This document shows positions 47,030 through 55,766 of a stretch of 64,000 bases of DNA, one piece after another. The translations under genes were made by a program, and so were the position numbers. Numbering within the stretch: position 1 is the first letter of the stretch; each line of letters opens with the position of its first letter. The notes below the pieces were generated by a model. The model saw nothing but the letters and a program-made list of their open reading frames with translations, was not told where the DNA came from and did no database searches. The stretch is from contig VGZA01000005.1 in assembly GCA_016872775.1 (NCBI GenBank), positions 62,001 through 126,000 on the forward strand, written 5' to 3'. The stretch comes from Planctomycetota bacterium (lineage in GTDB: Bacteria > Planctomycetota > Planctomycetia > Pirellulales > Pirellulaceae).

Positions 47030-47419
47030 ATGTCTGATGTGAATTTTCCCGACTATGTGCAGCTGTGGGCCAACGACATCTTGACCTGGGTGGGATTCGG
47101 GACGATCGTCGGGTTGCTGGCCAAAGCAATCATGCCCGGCCGGGATCCCGGAGGCTCGATCGCCACCTTAGGGATGGGGATAGGCGGAACGCTGATCGGC
47201 TGTGGTGTCTGGTCGTTTTTCTACAATGCTCGAGTGACCCCGATCAGCCCGATGGGATTCGCCGTAGGCACGGCCGGATCGTTCATCATCCTGTTTTTCT
47301 ACAAGTTATTGGGCGGCTACTGGTTCATCGAGGGTGAGTCGCCGGCGCGCCGATATCGGCATCGGCGGAAAGCGACCTACTTACGGCATTCGCACCCACA
47401 TCATTTGCACGAGGATTGA
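47030..47419 (+). CDS. GlsB/YeaQ/YmgE-like small membrane protein
   Basis: 129 residues from the ATG at 47030, preceded by CCAGGAG; an earlier in-frame ATG lacks a site. Three membrane helices: TWVGFGTIVGLLAKAIMPG, IATLGMGIGGTLIGCGVWSF and GFAVGTAGSFIILFFY. The IMPGRDPGG loop is the hallmark of the transglycosylase-associated GlsB/YeaQ family. The C-terminus is unusual: a basic, His-rich tail (RYRHRRKATYLRHSHPHHLH) that could bind metal, of interest because a metal-efflux set begins 70 bases downstream. Function of the family is not established. Confidence 0.75.
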   Translation: MSDVNFPDYVQLWANDILTWVGFGTIVGLLAKAIMPGRDPGGSIATLGMGIGGTLIGCGVWSFFYNARVTPISPMGFAVGTAGSFIILFFYKLLGGYWFIEGESPARRYRHRRKATYLRHSHPHHLHED

Positions 47420-47488
47420 CGAACACGGGCATGGACTCGTGCGATCACACGGGCCACGGCTGCTGCCAGGGAAGGTGAGCGGGTCGAA

Positions 47489-48940
47489 ATGCATCGCGCG
47501 CTAGGTTATCCCGGTCTTGCCTTATCCTGCACATTCCTTGCGGGTAGCCTGGGTTGCGCGACAGGGAAGCCGAAGCTGGCAACGCAACCCGTGCCGGCCG
47601 CTGCCCACTCGGACTCTTTTCCGTCGCCTACGCAAACGCCAACGCAAGCGCAGCGCGGAACGTCGCCTGTGCGCACTGTCTCCGCGACGGGACAGGCGAC
47701 GATGTCGCATTCTCGCGTGGAAAGTCTGGCCGAAATCGAGGAATTGGCCCTGGCCGGCAATCCGGCCGTACGTCGGATGCGGGAAGAGGCGGCGTCCGAA
47801 TGGGCAAGGGCGGGCTACGCGCGGAAGTTACCCGATCCTACCGTCTCTTCGATGTTCTATTTGCCGCCGATGAATTTCGAACCCGACCGGCAGGTCGCGG
47901 AAGTGCAGGTCATGCAGATGCTGCCCTGGCTGGGTCGGCTGAACGCCGAAGCGCAACGGGCTCATCTCGAGGCTCTGGCGGCGGAAAACCTGTTACGAGC
48001 CGAGCAACTGAGGGTGATCGGCGAGCTACGCGGCACCTGGGCACGCCGGTATGTGATCGGCAAGCAGATCGCCATCACCGAAGCCGAAATGGCTCAACTT
48101 GAATCGTTGGTGGCGACCGCCAACGCACGCGTGGCGGCCGGCGACGCGCAGCCCGGCGATGTGCTGATGGGGACGTTGGAATGGAGCAGTCTGCAGGAGC
48201 AGTTGTTGTCGTACCGACAGCAGCTTTTTTCCACGCAGGTCGAATTGAACCGCATGGTTGGCCGCGATGCGACGACACCTGTCGCCGTTCCGGAACAGAT
48301 CGAAGCGACTCTACCGCCGTGGGATCACGATCAGTTACGGGCCGCGGCGATGAAAGACCACCCGGAACTTACAGCTGCCCGCTTGCGCACCGCCGCAACG
48401 CTATGCGGCCTGGAGGTCGCCCGACTGAAACGCCGTCCCGATATTTCCCTGGGCGGCGGCTGGGTCTCAATGGACGCTCCCACGGCGACGACGGCCGATG
48501 CCGGCCGCGACGTCTGGACGATGGGCATATCGACAAGCCTGCCGATCTGGGGAAAAAAGAACGAAGCCATGGTCTCGGAAGCATGGCACCAGCATCGTGC
48601 GGCGAACGCCGGCGAGGAAGAAGTGAAGCAGCGGATTGACGCTGCGCTGCGCGATCTGTGGGAACAGGCGCTCGCCGCGCAGCGGACCGTCGAACTATAC
48701 GAACGGTCGATCCTGCCGCAGGCTCGACAAACTTATGAGGCGGATCAGAAATCGCTGATCAACAACACGGTGACATTCGATCGGGTCATTCGCGACTACC
48801 GCACCTTGTTGAATCTGGAGCTGGGATACCACCGAGCTGTTGGCCAGCTCGCCACAACGCTCGCCCGTATCCGCCAGACCGTCGCTGTCGATGAGTTACC
48901 GGCCGCGGGCTTGGAACCGCGGTTCGAATCGACGAAATGA
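47489..48940 (+). CDS. TolC-family outer-membrane lipoprotein of a metal efflux pump
   Basis: 483 residues, normal TolC/CusC size. The signal ends in a lipobox (GSLGC). Two OEP repeats are visible: EIEELALAGNPAVRRMREEA and the later DHPELTAARLRTAATLCGLE, with KRRPDISLGGGW. The outer-membrane channel of an RND pump; the downstream CusB/CusA-like genes define the system. No regulator of the CusR/S type is present nearby. Confidence 0.88.
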   Translation: MHRALGYPGLALSCTFLAGSLGCATGKPKLATQPVPAAAHSDSFPSPTQTPTQAQRGTSPVRTVSATGQATMSHSRVESLAEIEELALAGNPAVRRMREEAASEWARAGYARKLPDPTVSSMFYLPPMNFEPDRQVAEVQVMQMLPWLGRLNAEAQRAHLEALAAENLLRAEQLRVIGELRGTWARRYVIGKQIAITEAEMAQLESLVATANARVAAGDAQPGDVLMGTLEWSSLQEQLLSYRQQLFSTQVELNRMVGRDATTPVAVPEQIEATLPPWDHDQLRAAAMKDHPELTAARLRTAATLCGLEVARLKRRPDISLGGGWVSMDAPTATTADAGRDVWTMGISTSLPIWGKKNEAMVSEAWHQHRAANAGEEEVKQRIDAALRDLWEQALAAQRTVELYERSILPQARQTYEADQKSLINNTVTFDRVIRDYRTLLNLELGYHRAVGQLATTLARIRQTVAVDELPAAGLEPRFESTK

Positions 48941-49014
48941 ACGCCTGATGCCGCCACTCTGGACAGTTCCTATCGTCCCATGGACAATGGAAGTTGTTCC
49001 TTTTGGGGTGGACG

Positions 49015-49410
49015 ATGGTCAATTGGCTTAATCGGCAGGCAATCAGAACGATGCTGGTGCTGCTGTCAGCGGCGAGCTATGGAAGCTGCTCCATCGCTGC
49101 CGGCTGGACGGGCGCGGCATCCTGCGACATGCCGACGGCGGCCTGCAAGATCTCCTCGGCCTGCTGTTGCCAGGCGCAGCGGTCCGATCAGGCAAGTTGC
49201 TGTTGTCAGACCCGGAATACGCCTGCGCCAGACCGGTCTTCATCGCCCCAAGACGGTGTGGGAACCGCCAAGTGGCTTTCCACTTTTTCGCCGCCCGGCC
49301 TCCCCGTCAAGACGACCGGTGTCGCGACGTCGTTCGGTTTGACAGCGATCGTTCGATTCTTCTTCCCGGGTCGGTCTCTGCAAACGGTGCTTTGCATCTG
49401 GCGGTTCTGA
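49015..49410 (+). CDS. Small exported cysteine-rich protein, unknown
   Basis: 131 residues from the ATG at 49015 with GGGGTGG upstream. A signal-like helix (AIRTMLVLLSAASYGS) precedes a cluster of nine cysteines in about 40 residues, including SACCCQ and ASCCCQTRN. A tenth Cys lies in the hydrophobic C-terminus. It is located between the TolC and CusB genes of the metal pump and could bind metal in the periplasm, like CusF in position but not in sequence. No known family; coding status is supported by composition and place only. Confidence 0.5.
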   Translation: MVNWLNRQAIRTMLVLLSAASYGSCSIAAGWTGAASCDMPTAACKISSACCCQAQRSDQASCCCQTRNTPAPDRSSSPQDGVGTAKWLSTFSPPGLPVKTTGVATSFGLTAIVRFFFPGRSLQTVLCIWRF

Positions 49411-49620
49411 CAATTGCCTGGGGGTCTCCGTGCGCAGCGCGAATCGCGCGCAGATCGATGCTCCGATAGAGCATCGTCATCCGGTGCAGATTTTGACCTT
49501 GGCCGTAACTCCGGTCCGATCTCTCTCAATGTGAATGGGACGATTGTCGCATGCCAGCGGTATCCCGATGGTAGCCGCGTGGCTTCGAGCATACCTGAAG
49601 CGGTAATGCGCCGTGCAATT

Positions 49621-49625
49621 GGAGG
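49621..49625 (+). promoter_or_regulatory. Ribosome binding site deciding the cusB start
   Basis: GGAGG eight bases before the ATG at 49634; an earlier in-frame start at 49613 would place this site inside the gene. Confidence 0.7.
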
Positions 49626-49633
49626 ATCAAGCG

Positions 49634-51724
49634 ATGAGTGATCCGATGAGACAAACCGATCGGTCGTTCGCGAGGCGCGTATCGCTGGTGGAACGACTTC
49701 GATTGGCTGGCCGGCGACTGTTGCCGGTCGGGTTGTTCTTTCTAGCCGGTATCGCGCTGATCTTTGTTTTGGGCTGGGCCCAACGTCAGGGATTCCTGGA
49801 ACCGGCCCGCGACGCGTCGGCCAGCGGGTCTGGCGGGGGTTTGACCGGCGCTGTCTATACCTGCTCGATGCACCCGCAGATACGGCAACCCTTAGAAGGA
49901 CGTTGTCCGATCTGCGGTATGGCTCTGGTTCCAGCGTCGAATGCCGTAGCCGACCTGAACGAATTCGCGGTACGGATCGAGCCGGCCCAACGGCGGTTGG
50001 CCAATATCCAGACAGCCGCGGTTGAGAGTGCTCCTCTGGAAGCCACGTTACAGACGATCGGCGCGATCGCGGTCGACGAAAGCCGGCAGGCGTCGATCGC
50101 GGCGTATGTCGACGGCCGGCTGGAACGGCTCTACGCCGACTACACCGGCATCGAGATCAACGCGGGAGACCATCTGGCGATTATCTATAGCCCGCAACTC
50201 TTCGGCGCCCAGGTCGATTTTGTGGAAGCACGGCGTGCGGTTGCAACGTCGAGCGGTTTGCCCGCCGTCCGGCAGGCACAAGAGGCGCTTGTAGCCAATA
50301 CACGGCAGCGATTACGCGAGTTCGGAATGAGCGACGAGCAGATCGTCGAACTGGAACGGACTGGAACGCCCCGTTCGCGGCTCACGATCTATGCGCCCCA
50401 GGGCGGCACGGTGGTGGAGAAACTGACAGTCGAGGGCAGTTACGTCAAAGCCGGCGAACCGATTTATCGCATCGCGGAGCTTTCCACCGTTTGGCTGATG
50501 CTGAAACTCTTTCCGGAAGACGCCTCGCGAGTACGATTCGGACAGCGCGTGGAGGCCGTTGTCCAGTCCCTGCCCGGCGAGAAACTGCGTGGCCGCGTGG
50601 CCTTCATCGATCCGACGGTCGATCCGCGGACGCGCACGGTGGGTGTCAGGGTCGAGCTCATCAATGACGGGCGGTTGCGGCCCGGCGACTACGCCGAGGC
50701 GACGATCACGTTGCCGATCGGCCTTCGCGGCGATGTATTTGATGCCGATCTGGCCGGGAGGTGGATCAGTCCGATGCACCCGCAGATTATTCGCGACCAG
50801 GCAGGCGAGTGCCCGATTTGCGGGATGGCATTGGTGCCGACCTCGCGCTACGGCTTCGCCGCCGAACCTGTGCCGCAGCCGACGTCGATGTTCGTGCCGC
50901 GACCGGCAGTGCTCCTGGCCGGGGGCAATAGCGTGGTGTATGTGGAATCGCAGACAGGCGTGTTCGAAATCCGTCCGGTGGTGCTCGGTCCGATCCTGCG
51001 CGATCGGATCGTGATTCTCGACGGCCTGCGCGTGGGCGAACAGGTCGCCACCGCAGGGAACTTCCTGATCGATTCCCAGATGCAACTGGCGGGAAAGCCC
51101 AGCTTGATCGACCCGGCGCGTGCGATCGCGAAAGCGACACAGCAGGCGGGGCCGTTGCAGCTCGGGCCGCTACTGACCGCGTTGATCCCCGGGGAGTCCG
51201 GCATGGTCCTGGAACGCCTCTACGCCGCGTACTTTGAACTGCAACAGGCTCTGGCCTCGGACAAATCTCCGCCGGAAGCGGCGTCGCACTCGCTGCACGA
51301 AAGCGCCCATCATCTGGCGGATGACCCTTCGGTTGCAGAACCGCTTCGCCAGCTCGCGCGGGAGATCGCATCGAGCTCGGAACATCTGCGGCACCTTGAC
51401 TTGAAAAGCGTGAGGCGGGAGTTCAAGACGATCAGTCGAAACGTAGTGACGCTGGCCAGCAAAGCGCGTGGGGATTCGAGCCACGTTCCCTTCGTTCATT
51501 TTTATTGCCCGATGGTCCCGGGTGGCGGCGGTGACTGGCTGCAGATGCGCGACGAACTGTTGAATCCGTACTTTGGCAGCGAAATGCTCCGGTGCGGCGA
51601 GAAAGTAGAGATTTTTCCGTCCGCCATGGACAAAGATGCGACCGACGAATCGTTGCAGCGCGACAACGAATCCAAACCGCGTCAGCCCGATGAATGGGCG
51701 GGACGTGAAAAAGGAGACTGCTGA
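49634..51724 (+). CDS. cusB: CusB-type metal efflux adaptor with two heavy-metal-binding modules
   Basis: 696 residues. A membrane anchor (about 25-50) is followed by a heavy-metal-binding module with YTCSMHPQIRQPLEGRCPIC and GMALVP. Next come the adaptor core (VDGRLERLYADYTGIEINAGDHLA, IYAPQGGTVVEKLTVEGSYV) and beta-barrel. A second metal module, ISPMHPQIIRDQAGECPICG, is inserted around residue 380-405. A C-terminal DUF3347-like helical domain (about 510-690) contains FYCPMVPGGGGDW. The adaptor links CusA to the TolC partner and hands over Cu/Ag or similar ions. The stop is directly before the cusA ATG. Confidence 0.9.
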   Translation: MSDPMRQTDRSFARRVSLVERLRLAGRRLLPVGLFFLAGIALIFVLGWAQRQGFLEPARDASASGSGGGLTGAVYTCSMHPQIRQPLEGRCPICGMALVPASNAVADLNEFAVRIEPAQRRLANIQTAAVESAPLEATLQTIGAIAVDESRQASIAAYVDGRLERLYADYTGIEINAGDHLAIIYSPQLFGAQVDFVEARRAVATSSGLPAVRQAQEALVANTRQRLREFGMSDEQIVELERTGTPRSRLTIYAPQGGTVVEKLTVEGSYVKAGEPIYRIAELSTVWLMLKLFPEDASRVRFGQRVEAVVQSLPGEKLRGRVAFIDPTVDPRTRTVGVRVELINDGRLRPGDYAEATITLPIGLRGDVFDADLAGRWISPMHPQIIRDQAGECPICGMALVPTSRYGFAAEPVPQPTSMFVPRPAVLLAGGNSVVYVESQTGVFEIRPVVLGPILRDRIVILDGLRVGEQVATAGNFLIDSQMQLAGKPSLIDPARAIAKATQQAGPLQLGPLLTALIPGESGMVLERLYAAYFELQQALASDKSPPEAASHSLHESAHHLADDPSVAEPLRQLAREIASSSEHLRHLDLKSVRREFKTISRNVVTLASKARGDSSHVPFVHFYCPMVPGGGGDWLQMRDELLNPYFGSEMLRCGEKVEIFPSAMDKDATDESLQRDNESKPRQPDEWAGREKGDC

Positions 51725-51725
51725 G

Positions 51726-54700
51726 ATGGTGCGCGCGGTAATCGGTTTCTGCGTAAGGCAGCCTGTACTGGCCCTGCTGGTTATTCTGGCGGTTGCGGCG
51801 CTGGGAGGTTACTGTACGACCGTCGTGCCGATCGACGCGATCCCCAACGTTGGCGAAAACCAGGTCATCGTGTTCACGGAATGGCCCGGCAGGTCGCCCA
51901 AGGACGTTGAGGACCAGATCACCTACCCGCTGTCGGTCGCGCTATTAACCGTGCCCCACGCCGACAGCGTGCGCGGGAAGAGCATGTTCGGTTACAGCTT
52001 CGTTCAGGTGACGTTCGCCGATGGCACCGACTTTTACTGGGCCCGCAGCCGCGTGCTGGAGCGGCTGGGGACAGCCGCCGGGTCGCTGCCAGCCGGTGTT
52101 ACGCCAACGCTGGGACCCGACGCGACAGCACTCGGCCAGATCCTGTATTACGTGCTGGAGGGTCCTCGCGATATGAACCTGGCGGAATTGCGGTCGCTGC
52201 AGGACTATGTCGTGCGGTACGAGCTGCAGTCGGTGCAGGGGGTCAGCGAGGTGGCGAGCGTGGGTGGGTACGTGCGTCAGTACCAGATCGAAGTCGACCC
52301 GGATGCGTTGCGCTTCCACGACATTCCGCTGGAGCGATTGATCACCGCCGTGCGGGATTCGAATATCGACGTCGGGGCGAAGACGATCGAATCGGGTGGA
52401 ATGGAATATGTGATTCGCGGTCGTGGTTTCATCGGGCAGAACAAGGATGCGACGCAGGCTGTCGTCGACATCGAGAATACGGTCGTCACCTCTCGCGACG
52501 GAGTGCCGGTGCGCATTCGAGACGTCGCGCAGGTCCAGTTGGGACCGGATTTCCGCAGCGGCGCGATCGATCTGGACGGCAGCGAAGCGGTTGGCGGCGT
52601 CGTTGTGATGCGCTTTGGGGAAAACCCCCGTGATGTCATCGAGCGCGTCCGCGAAAAAATCCGACAGATTGAACCGGGGCTGAAAGGAGTGCGGATTCGG
52701 GCGATCTACGACCGCACGGGGCTGATCAATGAAACCGTGGCGACGCTCACCGAATCGCTGCGCGAAGAACTGATCATCACGTCGGTGGTCATCGCGCTGT
52801 TCCTGCTGCACGTTCGCTCCAGCATTATCGTTGCGATGACGTTGCCGTTGGCGGTGCTGATGTCGTTTGTCGGCATGCGTTGGTTTCAAATCGACGCGAA
52901 CATCATGTCGTTGGCGGGAATCGCAATCGCCATCGGAGAAGTTGCGGACCTGGCGATCATCATTTCCGAGAACATCTATCAGCATCTGGTGGAATGGGAA
53001 ATGTCGCAATCGTGCCGACCGGAAAACGGGGGGCGCCCCATCGCGGCCGATCCGCGAACGAGAACGGAAGTGATCATCGACGCGGCAGCGGAAGTGACGC
53101 CCGCCGTGATCACGGGGGTCTCGACGACGATCGTCAGTTTTCTCCCCGTGTTTTTCCTGACGGGTCGGGACTTCAAATTGTTCGCCCCGCTGGCCTGGAC
53201 GAAGTCGTTCGCGATGGTTGCCGCCCTGCTGGTGGCGGTGCTGCTGGTGCCGGCGATGTGCCGCCTCTGTTTCCGTGGTGCGCCGTGGCCGGTGCTTCGC
53301 GGGTTGATGGCGGCGGGGATTGCGGCACTGCTGGCGGCCGCGGCGACCTTCCTGTTTTGGGATCCCTGGATCCGGCAGGAGATGCCCTGGCCGCGAACAC
53401 CCACGGTAACTTTGACCGCCTTGCTGGTCGGTGGGCTTGCCTTTGCTTTGACGCGCGAGCGGATGCGGCCGATCGAGGCCAATCCGGTGAGCCGTATGAT
53501 CCTCTTCGTCTACGTGCCAACCTTGCGCATGTTGCTGGCCCACAAGCTGCTTTTCGTCAGCATTCCCGTGCTGATCATCGGCCTCGGCGTAGGGGCCTGG
53601 TTCGGGCTCCCCGCGCTGCTCTACCCCGTGGAACGAATGGCGAGAGGAATGGGCACCGAACTGAATACCGTTCCCGGCTATGTCGAATGGAAGCACCGCC
53701 TTCCGGGCTTGCGTACCGATGATTGGATCGCGTTGGACGAGGGCACCTGGTTCTACATGCCGACGCTCTATCCCGCCGCGAGTTTTTCCCAGGGTCTGGA
53801 AGTGCTGCAGACGCAAGGGGCGCTGATTCGGCAGATTCCCGAGGTCGAGAATGTTCTCGGAAAACTGGGCCGAGTTGAATCGGCCCTCGACCCGGCCCCC
53901 GGTGCCATGATCGAAACCTATGTGATGCTCAAGCCGGAATCGGAATGGCGTCCCGGGGTGACGATGCAGTCAATCTGGGAACAGATCAACGCCGTCGGTA
54001 CGTTGCCAGGGATCACACCCGCTTCGCCACTGCAGCCAATTGAAGGTCGCGTGGTGATGCTGCAGAGTGGTATCAAGGCGCCGATGGCGATCCGCATTTA
54101 CGGCGATAACCTGGATGGACTGGCGGAGGCAGCTCGTCATGTCGCCGAACAACTACGCCAGATGCCGCAAGTCAATGCCGCGACGGTCAACCCGGATATT
54201 GTGCTCGGCGTTCCCTATGTTGAATTCGACGTCGATCGCGAAACGGCTGCCCGATTCGGCATGACCACGATGTCGGTGAATCAGATTATTGAGACGGCGT
54301 TGGGCGGAATGAACCTCACGCAGACGGTCGAGGGCCGGGAGCGCTATCCGATCCGCGTGCGCTACCAGCGCGACTTGCGGGAAAGGATGGACGAACTGCC
54401 ACGGTTGCCGGTGGTCACGGAGACCGGCGAAGTCGTGCCGCTCGCCAAGCTGGCGCGCATGAAAACCACCTGGGGTCCCGGAATGATCAGCAGTGAGGAC
54501 GCCCGGCTCGTCGCGCACGTCGCTTTCTCTCCTTCGGGCGTCATGGGCGATCTGGAAACCGTGCAGGCCGTCGAGCAGCAATTGCGGCAGGCACAGGATG
54601 TCGGCGCCCTGCCACTGCCCACAGGCTATTCGTTGCTCGCCGTCGGCTCCTTCCAGAACCAACTTGAAGCCAATCAGCGGTTGCGGATCATCATTCCGGT

Positions 54701-55208
54701 CGTGATCCTGGTCGACTTGTTGATCATCTATTTGAACTTCCGCAACCTGCCGCTGACGCTGATCATATTCTCTCAGATACCGATCGCGATCTGTGGTGGC
54801 ATGATCGGTCTGGGGATTTATGGTGTCGAGTTGAACACGGCGATTTGGGTGGGATTGATCGCGTTGATCGGGATCGCCGAGGACGACGGCGTCGTGATTG
54901 CGACCTATATGGAGCAGCTTTTTGCGATTCGGTCGATTCGGTCGATCCAGGACCTGCGCGATGCGACGGTGGAAGCGGGTCGGCGACGCATCCGCCCTTG
55001 TCTGATGACCGCTTTCACCACATTTGCCGCGTTACTGCCGGTGATGCTGGCCACCGGTCGCGGCGCCGATGTGGCAAGAGCCATGGCGCTGCCCGTTTTC
55101 TTCGGGATGTTCATTGAACTTGTTTCGCTGTTTGTGGTCCCCGTGCTCTATTGCGGCTACATGGAATGGAGTACTGGAGACGATCTAGCGCCCCCTCCCA
55201 ACGCCTGA
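51726..55208 (+). CDS. cusA: CusA-type heavy-metal RND efflux permease
   Basis: 1160 residues from the ATG at 51726, 1 base after cusB, with AGGAG upstream. Proton-driven inner-membrane pump of the HME-RND class: IDAIPNVGENQVIVFTEWPG near the start, TM4 relay GEVADLAIIISENIYQHLVE with the essential Asp, and GRVVMLQSGIKAPMAIRIYG carrying a Met equivalent to a metal-site residue of CusA. About 100 residues longer than CusA, the extra part lying between TM5-6 and the second half (around 530-660). Ion specificity is uncertain; Cu/Ag fits the Met. Confidence 0.93.
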   Translation: MVRAVIGFCVRQPVLALLVILAVAALGGYCTTVVPIDAIPNVGENQVIVFTEWPGRSPKDVEDQITYPLSVALLTVPHADSVRGKSMFGYSFVQVTFADGTDFYWARSRVLERLGTAAGSLPAGVTPTLGPDATALGQILYYVLEGPRDMNLAELRSLQDYVVRYELQSVQGVSEVASVGGYVRQYQIEVDPDALRFHDIPLERLITAVRDSNIDVGAKTIESGGMEYVIRGRGFIGQNKDATQAVVDIENTVVTSRDGVPVRIRDVAQVQLGPDFRSGAIDLDGSEAVGGVVVMRFGENPRDVIERVREKIRQIEPGLKGVRIRAIYDRTGLINETVATLTESLREELIITSVVIALFLLHVRSSIIVAMTLPLAVLMSFVGMRWFQIDANIMSLAGIAIAIGEVADLAIIISENIYQHLVEWEMSQSCRPENGGRPIAADPRTRTEVIIDAAAEVTPAVITGVSTTIVSFLPVFFLTGRDFKLFAPLAWTKSFAMVAALLVAVLLVPAMCRLCFRGAPWPVLRGLMAAGIAALLAAAATFLFWDPWIRQEMPWPRTPTVTLTALLVGGLAFALTRERMRPIEANPVSRMILFVYVPTLRMLLAHKLLFVSIPVLIIGLGVGAWFGLPALLYPVERMARGMGTELNTVPGYVEWKHRLPGLRTDDWIALDEGTWFYMPTLYPAASFSQGLEVLQTQGALIRQIPEVENVLGKLGRVESALDPAPGAMIETYVMLKPESEWRPGVTMQSIWEQINAVGTLPGITPASPLQPIEGRVVMLQSGIKAPMAIRIYGDNLDGLAEAARHVAEQLRQMPQVNAATVNPDIVLGVPYVEFDVDRETAARFGMTTMSVNQIIETALGGMNLTQTVEGRERYPIRVRYQRDLRERMDELPRLPVVTETGEVVPLAKLARMKTTWGPGMISSEDARLVAHVAFSPSGVMGDLETVQAVEQQLRQAQDVGALPLPTGYSLLAVGSFQNQLEANQRLRIIIPVVILVDLLIIYLNFRNLPLTLIIFSQIPIAICGGMIGLGIYGVELNTAIWVGLIALIGIAEDDGVVIATYMEQLFAIRSIRSIQDLRDATVEAGRRRIRPCLMTAFTTFAALLPVMLATGRGADVARAMALPVFFGMFIELVSLFVVPVLYCGYMEWSTGDDLAPPPNA

Positions 55209-55257
55209 ATTGTGGGAAGCACGTTGCCGAGACCGCAACGGTTGCGCGACTCCCGCC

Positions 55258-55327
55258 GCATTCCGTTGCGTCTTTGCGACTCTGCGAGAACTCTGTTTCC
55301 TCGAGCGCTCACGCGAAGGCGCAACGT
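55258..55327. repeat. Degenerate inverted repeat of GCGTCTTTGCG type
   Basis: The left arm has GTTGCGTCTTTGCG (55265-55278) and the right arm CGCGAAGGCGCAAC (around 55312-55325), an imperfect inverted pair about 60 bases across. It resembles a class of intergenic repeat with GCGTCTTTGCG arms that I associate with planctomycete and related genomes. Only one copy is seen here. Confidence 0.45.
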
Positions 55328-55444
55328 CGACAAACGACAAGCGACGGCCGTGAACACCGTCGCCTTCACGGGTGGATCGAAGACGGTACCGGACCTCCCT
55401 CGGATCCGGCTGCGAGATTCTCGCGCATCGCAAGAGCGTTCTGC

Positions 55445-55654
55445 CCGTTCCGCCAACTGCTGTTCCAGGATACGCAGGTTTTCTTGATTGGCATGGATGG
55501 CCTCTTCGAGGAACGGTGCGGTCACACTCGACTGCTTCAATTTCTGGAATTGCTCAAACGCCAGGATCGGCCGGAAACCGCGATTGACCAGGGGCGGCAC
55601 TTGGAGCCGTTCACGCGGGCCGGACTGTTCAATGCCCAGCGACCTTTGCCGCAA
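55445..55654 (-). pseudogene. Coding-like minus-strand fragment, unknown
   Basis: From about 55654 leftwards the minus strand encodes VPPLVNRGFRPILAFEQFQK and then a helix-rich stretch (EAIHANQENLRILEQQLAER). Third positions are GC-rich up to about 55445; beyond that the frame continues as Arg-rich, non-protein-like sequence over the 55258-55327 repeat. No ATG start and no ribosome binding site, only a TTG. Probably a truncated gene; family not recognised. Confidence 0.35.
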
Positions 55655-55766
55655 TGTGGTCGGTCCTGATCAGGACGTCAGTTGCGTGTTTGCCTGCCCG
55701 CATAACGCGGCGTTTCGGATGAGCGGTTCCGAATTGTTGCAGCGCGTGCGGGGTGGTGACGGTTAG
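55632..55766 (+). pseudogene. C-terminal remnant of a 4Fe-4S ferredoxin-type protein
   Basis: The last 44 codons before TAG 55764-55766 read DLCRNVVGPDQDVSCVFACP, then HNAAFRMSGSELLQRV. This is the layout at the end of bacterial ferredoxin-domain oxidoreductases: CxxC...CxxxCP, with a short helix following. Upstream of 55632 the frame loses coding character, so the front is missing. It overlaps the lysA stop by 3 bases in convergent orientation. Confidence 0.45.

Noticed and set aside
51945-53816. Very long minus-strand reading frame of 623 codons inside cusA
   Set aside because: Antisense of the well-supported CusA gene; its product is His/Arg/Asp-rich low-complexity and matches no protein pattern. 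A typical effect of GC-rich codon use.
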